Assembly (NCBI GenBank): GCA_034766995.1
Contig: CM068313.1
Span: 36,739,996-36,803,995, forward strand
DNA: 64,000 bases
Direction of reading: 5' to 3'
Origin: Acanthacorydalis orientalis
Lineage: Eukaryota > Arthropoda > Insecta > Megaloptera > Corydalidae
In this document: positions 12,299-61,705 of the stretch, piece after piece
Layout of the letters: each line of letters begins with the position of its first letter
Numbering within the stretch: the first letter of the stretch is position 1
Notes under the pieces: generated by a model
Seen by the model: only the letters and a program-made list of their open reading frames with translations
Databases searched by the model: none
Told to the model about the DNA's origin: nothing
Made by a program: the position numbers and the translations under genes

Positions 12299-13900
12299 AC
12301 TGAATTTAAATTCATCTATGTGACATAACTTGTATTTATTAAGAAAATAAAATTTTCTAACCAAAAGAAAACGTTAAGTCGAATTGAAAATCACTATTTA
12401 TAATCAGAAAACTGTACATTTAGAAAATAAAAATAAAGTATCTTCAGGATAAACTTATACAATATTTTAAAAGTATATAAAAGTAAACTGTAAAATATAT
12501 TGTTAAATAAAAACAACACACAGTAATTTTCATGAGTGAACTGAAATGTGTACATATTAAATAAAAATAAAATATAAAGCATTCAATGGAAATAATAAAT
12601 ATCTAGAAAATTATTGAAATAAATCAAAAATTGCTGTAATAAAAGATATTTACAATTTTCAAAAAACAAAAATAAAATAAAACAAAGTTTCGGGTCTTTA
12701 ATATTAATGACTCTTACAGATTAATAAATTTTATAAAATCAAGACCAAATAAATGCTGTTAAGGAATACAAGTGGTATACCACATACTTAAATAAAACAA
12801 GCAATACAAATTTCAATTTAAACTTATATATGTACTGGTTGTTTCCAAAACAAAAAAACTGTAAGTTGAACAGCATGAATTAAATTATCTCACATTACTC
12901 TATTGTTGTATTTTATGTAACACTGACATGTCCTAATATCGAGGGATACAGATTTAAAGGGGATGGAAACAGATTTAAATTTGATTATACTTTTTATTCT
13001 CAAGAAAATATGTGTACGCTTAAAATAAAACTTAATTTATAGTCCATTTCCTAATATCGACTTTCTTTTGTACACTCACTTTATACATTTTCTAATTAAT
13101 GTCATTCATACAGAATAATATAAAACAAATAATTTTATATGTTCATTACCAATTCATTGCAATAGAATATAAGCTACAAAACATATTTTTTATATAAAAT
13201 TGAATAAGAAATTAAAATAAATACTTAATATTTCTTAAACAGATTATATTCGCAGTCATTTTTTAGTTGTAAAAATTGCATATTTGTTTTCTCAAATTTT
13301 TGACAAATAATATATCTTTATGCATTCTAAAAAGGTGATCAACATTCGCGAAACTTATTTTGATCCTATTTTTTTTACAGAACAAAAAAGCAAAACCCGT
13401 TTCACAACAAAATTAATTTGGGGTAAAATCATTTTTGAATCATAACATAGATAAACTCTTCCTCCTCACTTCAATAAAAAGTAAGAACTACTAAATAAAA
13501 AATACATTCTTCGACTAATCAATGTCATGCGTTTTTATTTTTTTTGCGATGCAACTTCTGTTTCTGAAATTAACTTGACAATTTGTAATTAAAACACTGC
13601 AATTGACATCTTAATACTTTATGAAATAAAGCTCTTAAGCTTTTATTAAAGACAGCAGATGAGGAAAAAGAAATGCTGAGAGGATCACAAAACACTTCTA
13701 AAATATGTAAAAGTTCTTTGGTAAGAATTATTATATTCGGTTAACTAACGCTTTTGAACAAATACCACTACCCTACTATAAAACAAATAAAATATCTTAA
13801 AGTAACTTCTAATAAGAAATGTACTTAATTATTATTAATACACGACAAAAAAATTAAACAAAAAATTACTATTTAAATAAAAAAGAATGTGTGTGTGTAT

Positions 13901-13934
<34 letters not shown>

Positions 13935-15013
13935 GCAATGTACACATAATGATCGTAAATACAAGTTGCGTTTCAAAATTGGAACTTTACGATAAATATT
14001 TTAAAGAGATTATGTATTAAATCAAAATTAACTATTATTTAAAATTACACATATGAAAGTGTAACTATCAAAAGTTCCAATTAATCGGAACTCCAATCAG
14101 AAATTCTACAACATTTTTTGATGAGTAGTGAGAAATATTGTTAAAGATTTCTTTTTAAATGTTTTTTTATGTTTTTTTAGGTTTCTATTTTACTTACAAT
14201 GATATCAATTGATATTTTTGTAATATTCCATTACAGAAACCTCTTTTCAATTTAAAATACAGTTTGTGTAATTTATAATTTTGAAATTTTTTATGATATA
14301 GATAATATAGTTGTAAATGAAAAACAAATATATTTTAAATTACATGTCAAGCAATTCTATTAAATCATAATTATACTTCGCAATTACGTTATTATCAGCA
14401 AAAATCAAAAATATTACTGTTTGAATATGAATGTAGGCCAGAAAAATTAAAAATTAGTTTTCTATAATAGTAAATGTTCATAACAGTAAATGTTATATCT
14501 CCTCTAATGCAAATTAGTTAAGACACTTACTTTATACATTATTATTTACATATAAATAAAAGATTTATTTAGAAGAATGCATTAGGCAATGAATATTTCT
14601 GACATTAATCAATTTCAAACATTTTTTTAATAAAATTGAAAAAACACAATTTATACAGAAATATCTTGCCTATTCCGTCATATTATATTTAAACATTTTT
14701 ATTTGTTCTAATACCATTATTTTTATGGGCACTGTTTTAAATCTTTATACCATATTACTTTTCGTTTTGGATACGATTTAAAACACATCGATAACAAAAT
14801 ATAAAAATCAATAAAAACGTCTTAAATATTAATCAAAATATTTTATTTCGCTCAACTCTTAAAACATTTCTTTAAATAATATACTAATATCACATATTTA
14901 TACACATGGCATTTGTTATGTCTCAAATTACATTATCAACTTGTAAATATGGAAAATACACGAGATAAATATTTTTTCGTATCAGTAATCTATAATTCCA
15001 TTGATATTTACAT

Positions 15014-15015
15014 GA

Positions 15016-15054
<39 letters not shown>

Positions 15055-15159
15055 CATATATATATATACAAATATACATAAATATATATATATATATAAA
15101 TATATATATATAAATACATAGATATATATATATATATATAAATACATATATATATATAA

Positions 15160-15200
<41 letters not shown>

Positions 15201-15291
15201 TATATATATAAATAAATATAAATAAATATATATATATATAAATAAATATAAATATATATATATATAAATAAATATATATATATATAAATAA

Positions 15292-15324
<33 letters not shown>

Positions 15325-15337
15325 TATATATATATAC

Positions 15338-15378
<41 letters not shown>
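15014..15378. repeat. Long composite (TA)n array beside a splice donor
   Basis: About 365 bp consist almost only of TA units broken at intervals by AAATACA, AAATAAATA and GATA variants, giving irregular higher-order units. The block is self-complementary, and open frames of over 130 codons inside it are Ile/Tyr artefacts. It ends 48 bp from the donor of kinase exon 3, on its intronic side, so it would be transcribed as a long (UA)n stretch just after the splice site. Confidence 0.95.
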
Positions 15379-15379
<1 letters not shown>

Positions 15380-15426
15380 CACAAAAGAATATATATCTTC
15401 AATAATCATAACTCAATTCCACTTAC

Positions 15427-53252
<37,826 letters not shown>

Positions 53253-53720
53253 CTTGACGGTTGATCGGTTCACTCCACACACTCTCTGACAACAAACTCC
53301 CTCCTAATCGAACATCATTTTACACAACACATGAAACACACCATAAATGCTAAAAAAATCCACTTTTCTTTAATTGCAAATCACGTTAAATAATTGTTCG
53401 ACAAAGTCATTTTCGGAACATAAGCCATGAAACAACGAACATTTTGCAATTACACACGTCGGGTAGGGTTCCACTACTGCCAGTCAGAATCGATTCATGA
53501 AACATACTGCTGGCAGCCCTCTATATGTGTGTATGCATGTGTGTGTGCTACTCTCTCACACAAATACAAATGTGTTGTCTTATAATGTTGATGTGCGCTG
53601 ATGCCAAACCTCGGTCACTTTCGGTGATAATACGAACCACAGTAAATCGTTAGTTACTCCAATGAAATTTTTGCCGTTATAGAGGCGCTATTCGACGGCA
53701 GTTCTATTCAGATATTCTAG
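53253..53720 (-). promoter_or_regulatory. Probable Gprk1 5' UTR and promoter region
   Basis: Directly upstream of the kinase start is a region of raised GC with clustered direct and inverted CTGCCAG/CTGGCAG motifs near 53476 and 53510, and a CTCTCTGAC stretch at 53283. No TATA box was identified. The region is inferred to be a promoter from its position only. Confidence 0.4.
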
Positions 53721-53902
53721 AAATCTTTCTTAACCATAGGAAAAAACATTGATAACTAATGCATAAATACATTGCATTTACGAAACCCTAAACAAGTCAT
53801 AACATACCATGAATAGAAAAGTCTCTAAATGACAATGATACGTGTTATAAATCTATGGCACCAAAACGAATGGTTGGGAAAGAGTAAATGCTTGGGACAG
53901 AA

Positions 53903-54054
53903 AAAGATGGCACTCCCATTTAAAAATGTTTAATTTTAACATAATTTTATAATAATCCTAAAGTAATGAATTTGATATAAAATATGAAATTCATTACTTA
54001 AAATGATTTATATTGGACAGAAAATTAAACATTTTTGAATGGATGGCATTTTAA
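53903..54054. mobile_element. Foldback element in the shared upstream region
   Basis: The left arm (AGATGGCACTCCC, AAAAATGTTTAATTTT, AAGTAATGAATTT) is mirrored by the right arm (AAATTCATTACTT, AAAATTAAACATTTTT, GGATGGCATT) around a loop of about 13 bp centred near 53980. Weaker inverted similarity extends to about 53840 and 54115. It resembles a small palindromic MITE without coding capacity. Confidence 0.65.
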
Positions 54055-55439
54055 TTTTTTGCAACTAAATGTTTGGTATGGTGTTTTTTATAATTCACAA
54101 AATGTCAATTATTATGTAACTAATTTATGTTTAAAAACATTTAATACTAATAATAAATAAATAAACACTAATAATAAATAAATAAAAATTAATAGTAATT
54201 AAATGTTAACAATAAAGAAAAAATAAAGAAAATTTATTAACTTAGTTGATGCGCACTCAAATGCCTAGTAACGCTAAGTAATTTACTAATTGATTTAGTA
54301 AATAAACAAAATATTTATTTGTTACTACCTTAATATATTTAAATTTAATTCTGAACATTTATAAAAAAAAATCCCCATACTAGTATAAAAGTTATACATA
54401 TTTACACTCCAATAATTGTCCTCTTTTTATAATTATAATTTAATTAAAGAAGTAAACAAATATCATTCATTATTGTAGTTATATTATTTTTAAATGTCAT
54501 ATTTTTGAACCATAATTTACAGATCCAAATATTTGTTTTCAGTAAAATATTAATTCCACCTTATTATAAATACAATGTATGGAAAAGATATAAGTGAGTA
54601 TTTTACTTTCCCTTTTTTATATTCTTTTTTAGCAAGAAAATAAAATGAATGTGTGTGTATATATAATTATGTATGTTGATATTACTTTCAGGTTTTTCCT
54701 TTAAATTAAATTTTTCTCTTTCATTCGACATTATATTACAAAACCAATTTTCTATAATAAATTCACTTACATTAAAACCTTAGAGTATGAAAAACTGACC
54801 TTGCCTTAGCGTATACATGGTCTAAGCCATAGATAAAGAATCTTAGCCTTAAAATTATTACCCATGTTGTACAAATCAGTACAAATGTAATAAAGAAAAT
54901 AAATGTTAATGTTGATAATAATTATAACTCAAATGAAAATTAATTACACATACGTACATGCATACAGAATTTAAGTTTTATAACAAATGTGTTATTTATT
55001 ATTTTTAAAAAAATCAAACTAAGCATTTTTTTGAAATTAGTAATTATATGACATACAGCATATATGAAACTAGTGTAACCAATAGGGAAATCGGTTTTAA
55101 AGTTTATAATTTGAAAAAGTTTATTAGAAGCGTATTTAATTTAAAAATATACATAGTATAGCTATATATGTGAAGTTTTTAAAATAGTGAAGATATGATC
55201 ATTAAAACTTGTTTATTTTTTAATTGTTATGTAGGGAGCGATTGACAAGATCTTACATACAAGTTAATAAGTTTCTTATATCATTCGAAACAGCGTTAAT
55301 ATCAAAATAATTGTAATTGAGTTTTCAATAAGCATTACATATATGTCCAATAACGTATAGTGCTTTTATATCAAACTATATCTTTTTAAAGTGAGTGTGT
55401 AATAAAAGTATTAACCTCACTTTCTGAATCTGATTTCCA
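54055..55439. other. Intergenic region upstream of CNOT7/Pop2
   Basis: This is AT-rich sequence without recognised genes. It includes tandem ATAATAAATAAATAAA-type repeats at 54150-54200. The CNOT7 promoter and any noncoding 5' exon should lie here, but I cannot place them. Confidence 0.5.
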
Positions 55440-55739
55440 ATGAAATTGTTGACTGGAATAGAAGGACATAACAATAAAACAGATAGTGATAACTCTAAAG
55501 GCAATTACACTATTTTTAAAAAAGAGACCGGGAGTAGTGATTCAAGAGAGAGTGTCAATGTGAACTGGCCAGCTGAATATTTTGAAACATTTCTTTTTAA
55601 CGGAATTGGGAGTCTTAAACTTCGACAGGAGATGCCATCGGTTACTGGTTCTGTTTCACATATACCAAGTAACGAAGATTGTGGTATACGGGATGTTTGG
55701 CGTCATAATTTGGAAGATGAATTCAGAACTATAAGACAA
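55440..55739 (+). CDS. Pop2: Pop2 exon 1 (coding part)
   Basis: The frame opens at 55440 just after in-frame stops. The conserved protein begins at 55632. Residues after it read [18 protein letters not shown], and the exon ends in phase 0 with donor GTATGA at 55740. The 192 bases before 55632 may be 5' UTR that happens to be open. Confidence 0.9.
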
Positions 55740-58376
55740 GTATGATATATATATATAGATATGTATACACATACATGTGTATGGGTTTATATACATTTAT
55801 TTTATTTTTTCATACAATAAAAAGTTGCTATTGATATTTAGGTAGTTCAGAAGTATTATTATGTCGCCATGGATACAGAGTTTCCTGGAGTAGTTGCTAG
55901 ACCAATTGGAGAGTTCAGAAGTACAGCAGATTATCAATATCAACTTTTACGATGTAATGTAGATCTTCTACGAATTATACAGTTAGGCCTTACGTTTCTG
56001 GATGAAAATGGAAAGACTCCCGGAGGTTCTTATACCACATGGCAGTTTAACTTCAAATTCAATTTATCGTAAGCATTTATAACATATATTCAGGTTTGGA
56101 AATTTGTATAAATCTTTTATGAAATAAATTCAGCGCGTTTATTTCTTATTCTATTTCTATAATCATTTTAGTGAAGACATGTATGCCCAAGATAGTATTG
56201 ACTTGCTTCAAAATTCTGGAATACAATTTAAAAAACATGAGGAAGAAGGTATTGACCCACTTGATTTTGCAGAACTTTTAATGACCTCTGGTGTTGTTCT
56301 TATGGATAATATTAAATGGTTGTCATTCCATTCAGGCTATGATTTTGGATATCTTATAAAATTACTAACTGATCAAAATTTACCTCAGGAAGAAAGTGAA
56401 TTTTTTGAATTGTTGAGATTATATTTTCCAACAATATATGATGTGAAAGTAAGTTTTTACTATTAAATGTTAAAATGTTTTCTTATTTGGAGAATTTTAA
56501 TTGAACTTCTATTGATAAAAAATTATACCTAATAAAGTTATTCTTCTACTAAAATAATGTTTTACAGTTTATACGTTCACAATATTAAATTTTATCAATT
56601 CAATAAAAATGTAATTAAAAATAAAGTTTTTATTACAGAAAATTATTCTTTTGATACTCGCTCATTTTTATGTATTAGTAAACGATTAACTTTATGATTA
56701 AGCGCAAAAAAAACACAAATTTCATATTATTTTTTTATAGTATTTAATGAAATCTTGTAAGAATCTAAAAGGTGGCTTACAAGAAGTTGCTGATCAATTG
56801 GACTTGGAACGAGTTGGGCCTCAACATCAGGCTGGCTCTGATTCACTTCTTACTGGCATGGCATTCTTTAAAATGAAAGAGGTTGGTATAGAGTTTGGAA
56901 TCAAAAATATATCTGACCGCACAGCGGTTTTGGGTACGTATTTGAGGTCTATTCCTTTGTCCTGGGATCCCTACTTTTTCCTTTTATTCCACCTCAAGTT
57001 TATCCATAGTTTCAGAAATGTATTAATTAAATTCTATGTTTCATTGAAAATATAAATTAAAAAATATTTTTCTATATATATTACTCAATTCACTATTGAA
57101 TTTAATATCAGACAAATATAAGAATATTATACTTAATATTGTAATTCAAACTACATTTTTGAAACTTTGATAATACCTCAATAAAATGCTTTTATAATTG
57201 TATGTATTATATTTTATAGGTAAGTACTTTTTTAAAATTTGTTTTGAAACAAAACTTTGTAAGAAAAGCAAACAAAATATTTGAATCAGTATGTAAATTA
57301 AGTAATTTTGAATTACTGTTTGTAGAAAATATTACTTCATGATTGTTATGAATATAAGTGTTAGAAAATTTATTAATTTTCTGCCACTCGGTTGCTATTT
57401 TCATTGAAAATATTCAAATTGAAATTCTGTCAACTACCTCATTTTATTAAATTTTAATTAAAAAAAAGTTGAATAGTTTATTTCAGAAATCATACATGTC
57501 CACATACCCCTTTTACACAGTTTTATATATCCACATAATACTTTATAACAGTGTAACACTTTTATAAAGTATATGATTTAAGGAAAGTATGAATTTTCAT
57601 GGGAGTAAATGGTTTTATATATGTAATTAGAATTTTATTACTTATTAACATGTATTATTGAGTTATGAAATATTTAAACACTTAAGTTTTTGGTGCAGAA
57701 TTGTTATAGTAAAATATTATAATAGTACACTATTGTAAGTTATTAATATGTAGTTTAATTTATTATTGCTTTTTGCTTTGGGATCCCTTAATTTTGCTTT
57801 TTAGCTAATTAATTGATAATATATTTGTAAGAAAAGTATGCATAACAATAATGAGATTGATTTTACATGAAAAATGTTTGTTTTTAGTAAAGTTTGTTGT
57901 ATTTATTTTTTATATTTATGTGAAAGAATTAATTATCATTTGTATTATTTGCAAAACAAATTTGCTGTGAAAAAGAGATTAACTGCAAAAGGAAAACATT
58001 CTTTCACAACATTTAATTTTTATTATTGTTCTAAAATTAATGAAAATATTGTTATAAGCATTTACCTTTACTATGTGAAAATGTTATACTTTGTTTTCAA
58101 AATGGAATTATTTGTTACATACAGTATAGATTTTGTATGTTTAAAAATTGCTGATTAATATAGAACACACATTTGTCTATTTTAAAATTTTCTTTAAGCC
58201 AGTTTCATTATTTTTTTATTAAAATTTTCTTTGCAAATAAAATATTTAATTTTCAGATGTTTTTTGAAGACAACATAGATGATTCCAAGTATCGGGGACA
58301 TTTATATGGGCTTGGTACGTCTTTCATTATGAATGGAACATTTCATGACAATGGAGATAATAATAGTTCATCATAA
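55440..58376 (+). CDS. Pop2: CCR4-NOT complex subunit 7/8, Pop2/Caf1 deadenylase
   Basis: This is the DEDD-type 3'-5' exoribonuclease that shortens mRNA poly(A) tails within the CCR4-NOT complex. Five coding exons (55440-55739, 55842-56068, 56172-56448, 56741-56881, 58257-58376) join in frame to 353 residues, or 289 from the Met at 55632. Catalytic motifs are present: [11 protein letters not shown] (Asp and Glu) in exon 2, HSGYDFGYL (Asp) in exon 3 and QAGSDSLLT (Asp) in exon 4. The start at 55632 ([19 protein letters not shown]) matches insect orthologues and has G at -3. The ATG at 55440 has C at -3 and would add 64 unrecognised residues. The protein ends DNNSSS. Confidence 0.96.
55842..56068 (+). 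CDS. Pop2: Pop2 exon 2
   Basis: The acceptor ATATTTAG precedes [20 protein letters not shown], followed by [20 protein letters not shown]. The exon ends FKFNL plus two bases of Ser (phase 2) with donor GTAAGC. It holds the first catalytic Asp-Glu pair. Confidence 0.96.
56172..56448 (+). CDS. Pop2: Pop2 exon 3
   Basis: The acceptor ATTTTAG precedes a base that completes Ser, then [20 protein letters not shown] through [17 protein letters not shown] to FPTIYDVK. The donor GTAAGT follows in phase 0. It holds a catalytic Asp. Confidence 0.97.
56741..56881 (+). CDS. Pop2: Pop2 exon 4
   Basis: The acceptor TTTATAG precedes [20 protein letters not shown], then [20 protein letters not shown] and KE. 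The only donor in the right place and phase is GTTGGT at 56882, a weak match to consensus. The frame stays open for 57 codons beyond it. Confidence 0.93.
56882..57055 (+). other. In-frame read-through of Pop2 exon 4 into intron 4
   Basis: If the GTTGGT donor is skipped, the frame continues [20 protein letters not shown] and ends after 57 codons. The first 120 bases are less AT-rich than the rest of the intron. This would replace the normal C-terminus ([20 protein letters not shown] onward). No homologue of the tail was recognised. Confidence 0.3.
58257..58376 (+). CDS. Pop2: Pop2 exon 5 (terminal)
   Basis: The acceptor TAATTTTCAG precedes [20 protein letters not shown], then [19 protein letters not shown] and a TAA stop at 58374-58376. 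The GHLYGLG motif is conserved at the C-terminus of animal CNOT7/8. Confidence 0.96.
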   Translation: MFFEDNIDDSKYRGHLYGLGTSFIMNGTFHDNGDNNSSS

Positions 58377-58500
58377 TGTTTTATTGTACGAAAAAATATA
58401 TTTATAATATGTATCTGTTTTATTAAATCTTTTTCTTAAAATATCTTGAGTGCTTAAATTTTTCATTTCAATAGTGACATTACAGTAAGAGTACAATACA

Positions 58501-58530
58501 GTGTGTTTATATATATATATATAAACACAC
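58501..58530. repeat. 30-bp perfect palindrome in the probable Pop2 3' UTR
   Basis: GTGTGTTTATATATA is followed directly by its exact reverse complement. It begins 125 bases after the Pop2 stop, so it could form a strong hairpin in the transcript if the UTR extends this far. Confidence 0.9.
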
Positions 58531-59915
58531 ACAAGGAAATAATGACCTTAGTTGTCAATGTACCCAGAAACCCTAAATAACCAACAGACACATGTATTTT
58601 TTAAAAAAAAGTAATATAAAAATCCAAATTTCTAAAAAATTGGTTACAATAATTTTTGAATTGTAAGTTCAACATTATAAACATTTTACATTACCTATAT
58701 ACATGACTATAAATTATTGTAAAATTAAAATAATTGAAATTAGCAATTTAATTTTGTTTAATTAAAAAACTTCAAGTATTTTATGTAAGGCCAATGATTG
58801 TTTTACATACATCATAGCTAAAACAATCAAGTAATTATCTACTGAATAACAAAAATATTTTAAAGCTAAAATATATGTAACAGTCAAGAGTTCAGCGAAA
58901 ATTTTATTTCAAATATTTTACACTGTTCACTAAATCTGTTTTTTAGTTGAAAATAAAATATTGTTTTGGTTTACGACATTTTTACAATCAATGTGTTTTA
59001 TATTTCAATAGACTCAAAAAATAAGTGTAAAATTGTATTTCTATTATTTTTATTACTTGTCCACTAGAAGTTGACATTTTTATTAGAAATTTTAAATCAA
59101 TAGATGTTAATTTTTCAGGTGAGTATTGAAAGTATAACTTGAGTTTATATTTTTCATCCATATCTTATGTAGTACTAACAAATTAGTCATACACAATTAA
59201 TAAAAGAAGATATAACATTTCAGATGTTCTTTAATTGTTCTGTTATACTTTAATGATTATTCAGTAAAATTAGAACTTCCAAAACTGATAAATACAATAT
59301 TAAAATTATATGCTGGTCTCTATAAATATCTTAGAATTTTTTTTAAAAAAAAATATACTATATGCAACGAAATAAAATATAAATGTATTATTTCAGTCGT
59401 GATTTATACTCTATATCAAATTAACATATATAAAAACATTAAATAAACATGCCACAAATTAAAATATTTTTAAAATAAAAACAAATGTATTAACTACTAA
59501 CATGATTAATACATATCATTTTATATAAAATGTGCCTAAACCTAATATTTATTTTATTTTTAACAATATTATGGGTACAAAATTAACATTAAAAAGGAAT
59601 CAATTTCAAAATATAAATATCAAATAAAAATAAGGTCATTTATTCACGAATGAATTTCACATAAACTGGAAAAATTAAATATATCAACATGAACTTAAAA
59701 ATAATCATAACTATATTTTATATGTATTTCATAAATATGGTACTTGAATTTTCGTAACATAACTATTAACTATTGTTATATATCTATTTGATTATTATTC
59801 AATGTGTATCACATTAAATAAATGTATGTATATTTTTTATACTGTAATAGTTATTTATGAATAATTTGATAGTAATAGATAATGTATTATTTGGTTATTT
59901 ACATAATAAATGTAC

Positions 59916-59919
<4 letters not shown>

Positions 59920-59985
<66 letters not shown>
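59920..59985. repeat. (TA)n microsatellite
   Basis: About 33 uninterrupted TA units. Confidence 0.95.
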
Positions 59986-59989
<4 letters not shown>

Positions 59990-60622
59990 ATCCATATCTT
60001 AATGTACAAATAAAACATTATTGAAGTCACTAACAGATAACTATACTATGCATTAATAATTTAACATATATATATCCAAACAAAAATAATACAAGGAAAA
60101 GTAATAAAAATATTTGTTACATTTTAAATATTGACAATATTAAAGCTAATATCAGAATATATTTTTCTATGTAATATGAATTATTTAACTGAATAATATA
60201 ATTAATACTAAATTTTTAAATTACTTTATTTGAAAATAAATATTCTCATAAGTAAATTTTATATTTAGTTAAAATAATAAATTTAAACAAATCAAAAATA
60301 CATCAATAAACTTAAATGGAAAAATGTCTACATTTTGGTACTTTCAAAAATGTCAATATTGTATATTTCTTTTTAAACTGATCTCAAATACAAATTTAAT
60401 TAATGCCAACTATCTATATTAAATTTACTTAAAATGTACAAGTAAAATTTCAATTATCCATAAACTTTCTTACGAAAACTCGAGTACAAAAACAAATATT
60501 TATAAATATACTACGAACAAATTAACTTACTATGTATACAATATAATACCTTGTAGAAAAATAATATTCTGACAAAAGAGTTATAATAAAACAGTAATTA
60601 CATGTAATAAATGGCTGTATTC

Positions 60623-60625
<3 letters not shown>

Positions 60626-60694
<69 letters not shown>

Positions 60695-60711
60695 CATATA
60701 TATATATATAC

Positions 60712-60780
<69 letters not shown>

Positions 60781-60841
60781 CATATGTACATATATACATA
60801 TATATATATACATACATATACATACATATACATATATATGT
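60626..60841. repeat. Composite (TA)n/(CATA)n array
   Basis: About 50 bp of pure TA are followed by TA runs of varying length separated by CATA, then TACATACATA units. Frames of 70 to 104 codons through it on both strands are artefacts. Confidence 0.95.
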
Positions 60842-61329
60842 AATGAAAATATCTTACTGTTTTTTACAGGCAGATTTATTTCAATATTTGTACTTCTCTC
60901 ACATTTATGTATCCAAAGCGTATAAAAAATATTTACGTATTGCTGTTAGGTTATGATGATTATGGAAACATTCTTAATTTGAATAAATGTGATCAGATAC
61001 ATTTTTAGAACTTTCAAAATATATTTACTCTTATAAGGACTAATTTTATAAAAAAGTTCACCTATTTAGTATCACACACACATATGTAATGAGGATATGT
61101 GTATATGTATGTAATTTCATTCAGAAAGTATATTTTATACACTTAATTGAAATGAATTACTCTGAATAATAATTCTATTCATTATATTAGTATTAAAAAA
61201 ACATGCCTGGATTTTCTATTAATACTGTTGCTAAAAATTCCCATAATCACTTCTAACTTTAATATTCAAGACAAAAATAATTTAAATTGAATCCCACAGG
61301 TTTATTGAAGTATCTATCTATCTATTTAC

Positions 61330-61580
<251 letters not shown>

Positions 61581-61639
61581 TATAACTGATTCAGTGCAAA
61601 TAGAAGCGTTGTCTTTTTACATTAATTAACTAAAACATG

Positions 61640-61705
61640 TCAGTGTCCATCTGATATTGACAATGGGTCACTTATCATATCTGGTAAAGCAGATGCAGAA
61701 TTACC
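61640..61705 (-). CDS. Nf-YA: NF-YA terminal exon
   Basis: The acceptor TTCTTTTTAG precedes GNSASALPDMISDPLSISDG, then His and TGA (61642-61640). The preceding intron is 1033 bp. Confidence 0.88.
   Translation of the reverse strand, partial: GNSASALPDMISDPLSISDGH

Larger units (their letters stand above)
1..15426 (-). other. GRK2/3-type kinase gene, intron 3 (partial)
   Basis: This stretch lies downstream of kinase exon 3 on the minus strand and starts with a consensus GTAAGT donor at 15426-15421. No exon encoding the following part of the RGS-homology domain was recognised, so the intron appears to extend past the left edge. It contains (TA)n tracts, a DD41D-type transposon remnant, a MITE with CGTATAAG motifs, two copies of a mariner-related foldback element and two patches of higher GC. 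The remainder (for example 473-3238, 3565-4627 and 12299-15013) is AT-rich sequence in which I see nothing specific. Confidence 0.7.

Noticed and set aside
14913..15409. Long Ile/Tyr-repeat open frames in TA arrays here and at about 23567, 60611, 61287 and many other places
   Set aside because: They are simple translations of (TA)n and (CATA)n, occur on both strands at the same place, and have no coding signature.
1..15426. A fourth Gprk1 exon (region after FYEE)
   Set aside because: I looked on the minus strand for a continuation such as IKKYEKL or an AGC-kinase motif with splice sites and did not find one. A short exon could still have been missed.
55440..55631. Taking the ATG at 55440 as the definite Pop2 start
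   Set aside because: The context is weak, and the downstream Met at 55632 matches the start of orthologous proteins; both possibilities are recorded.
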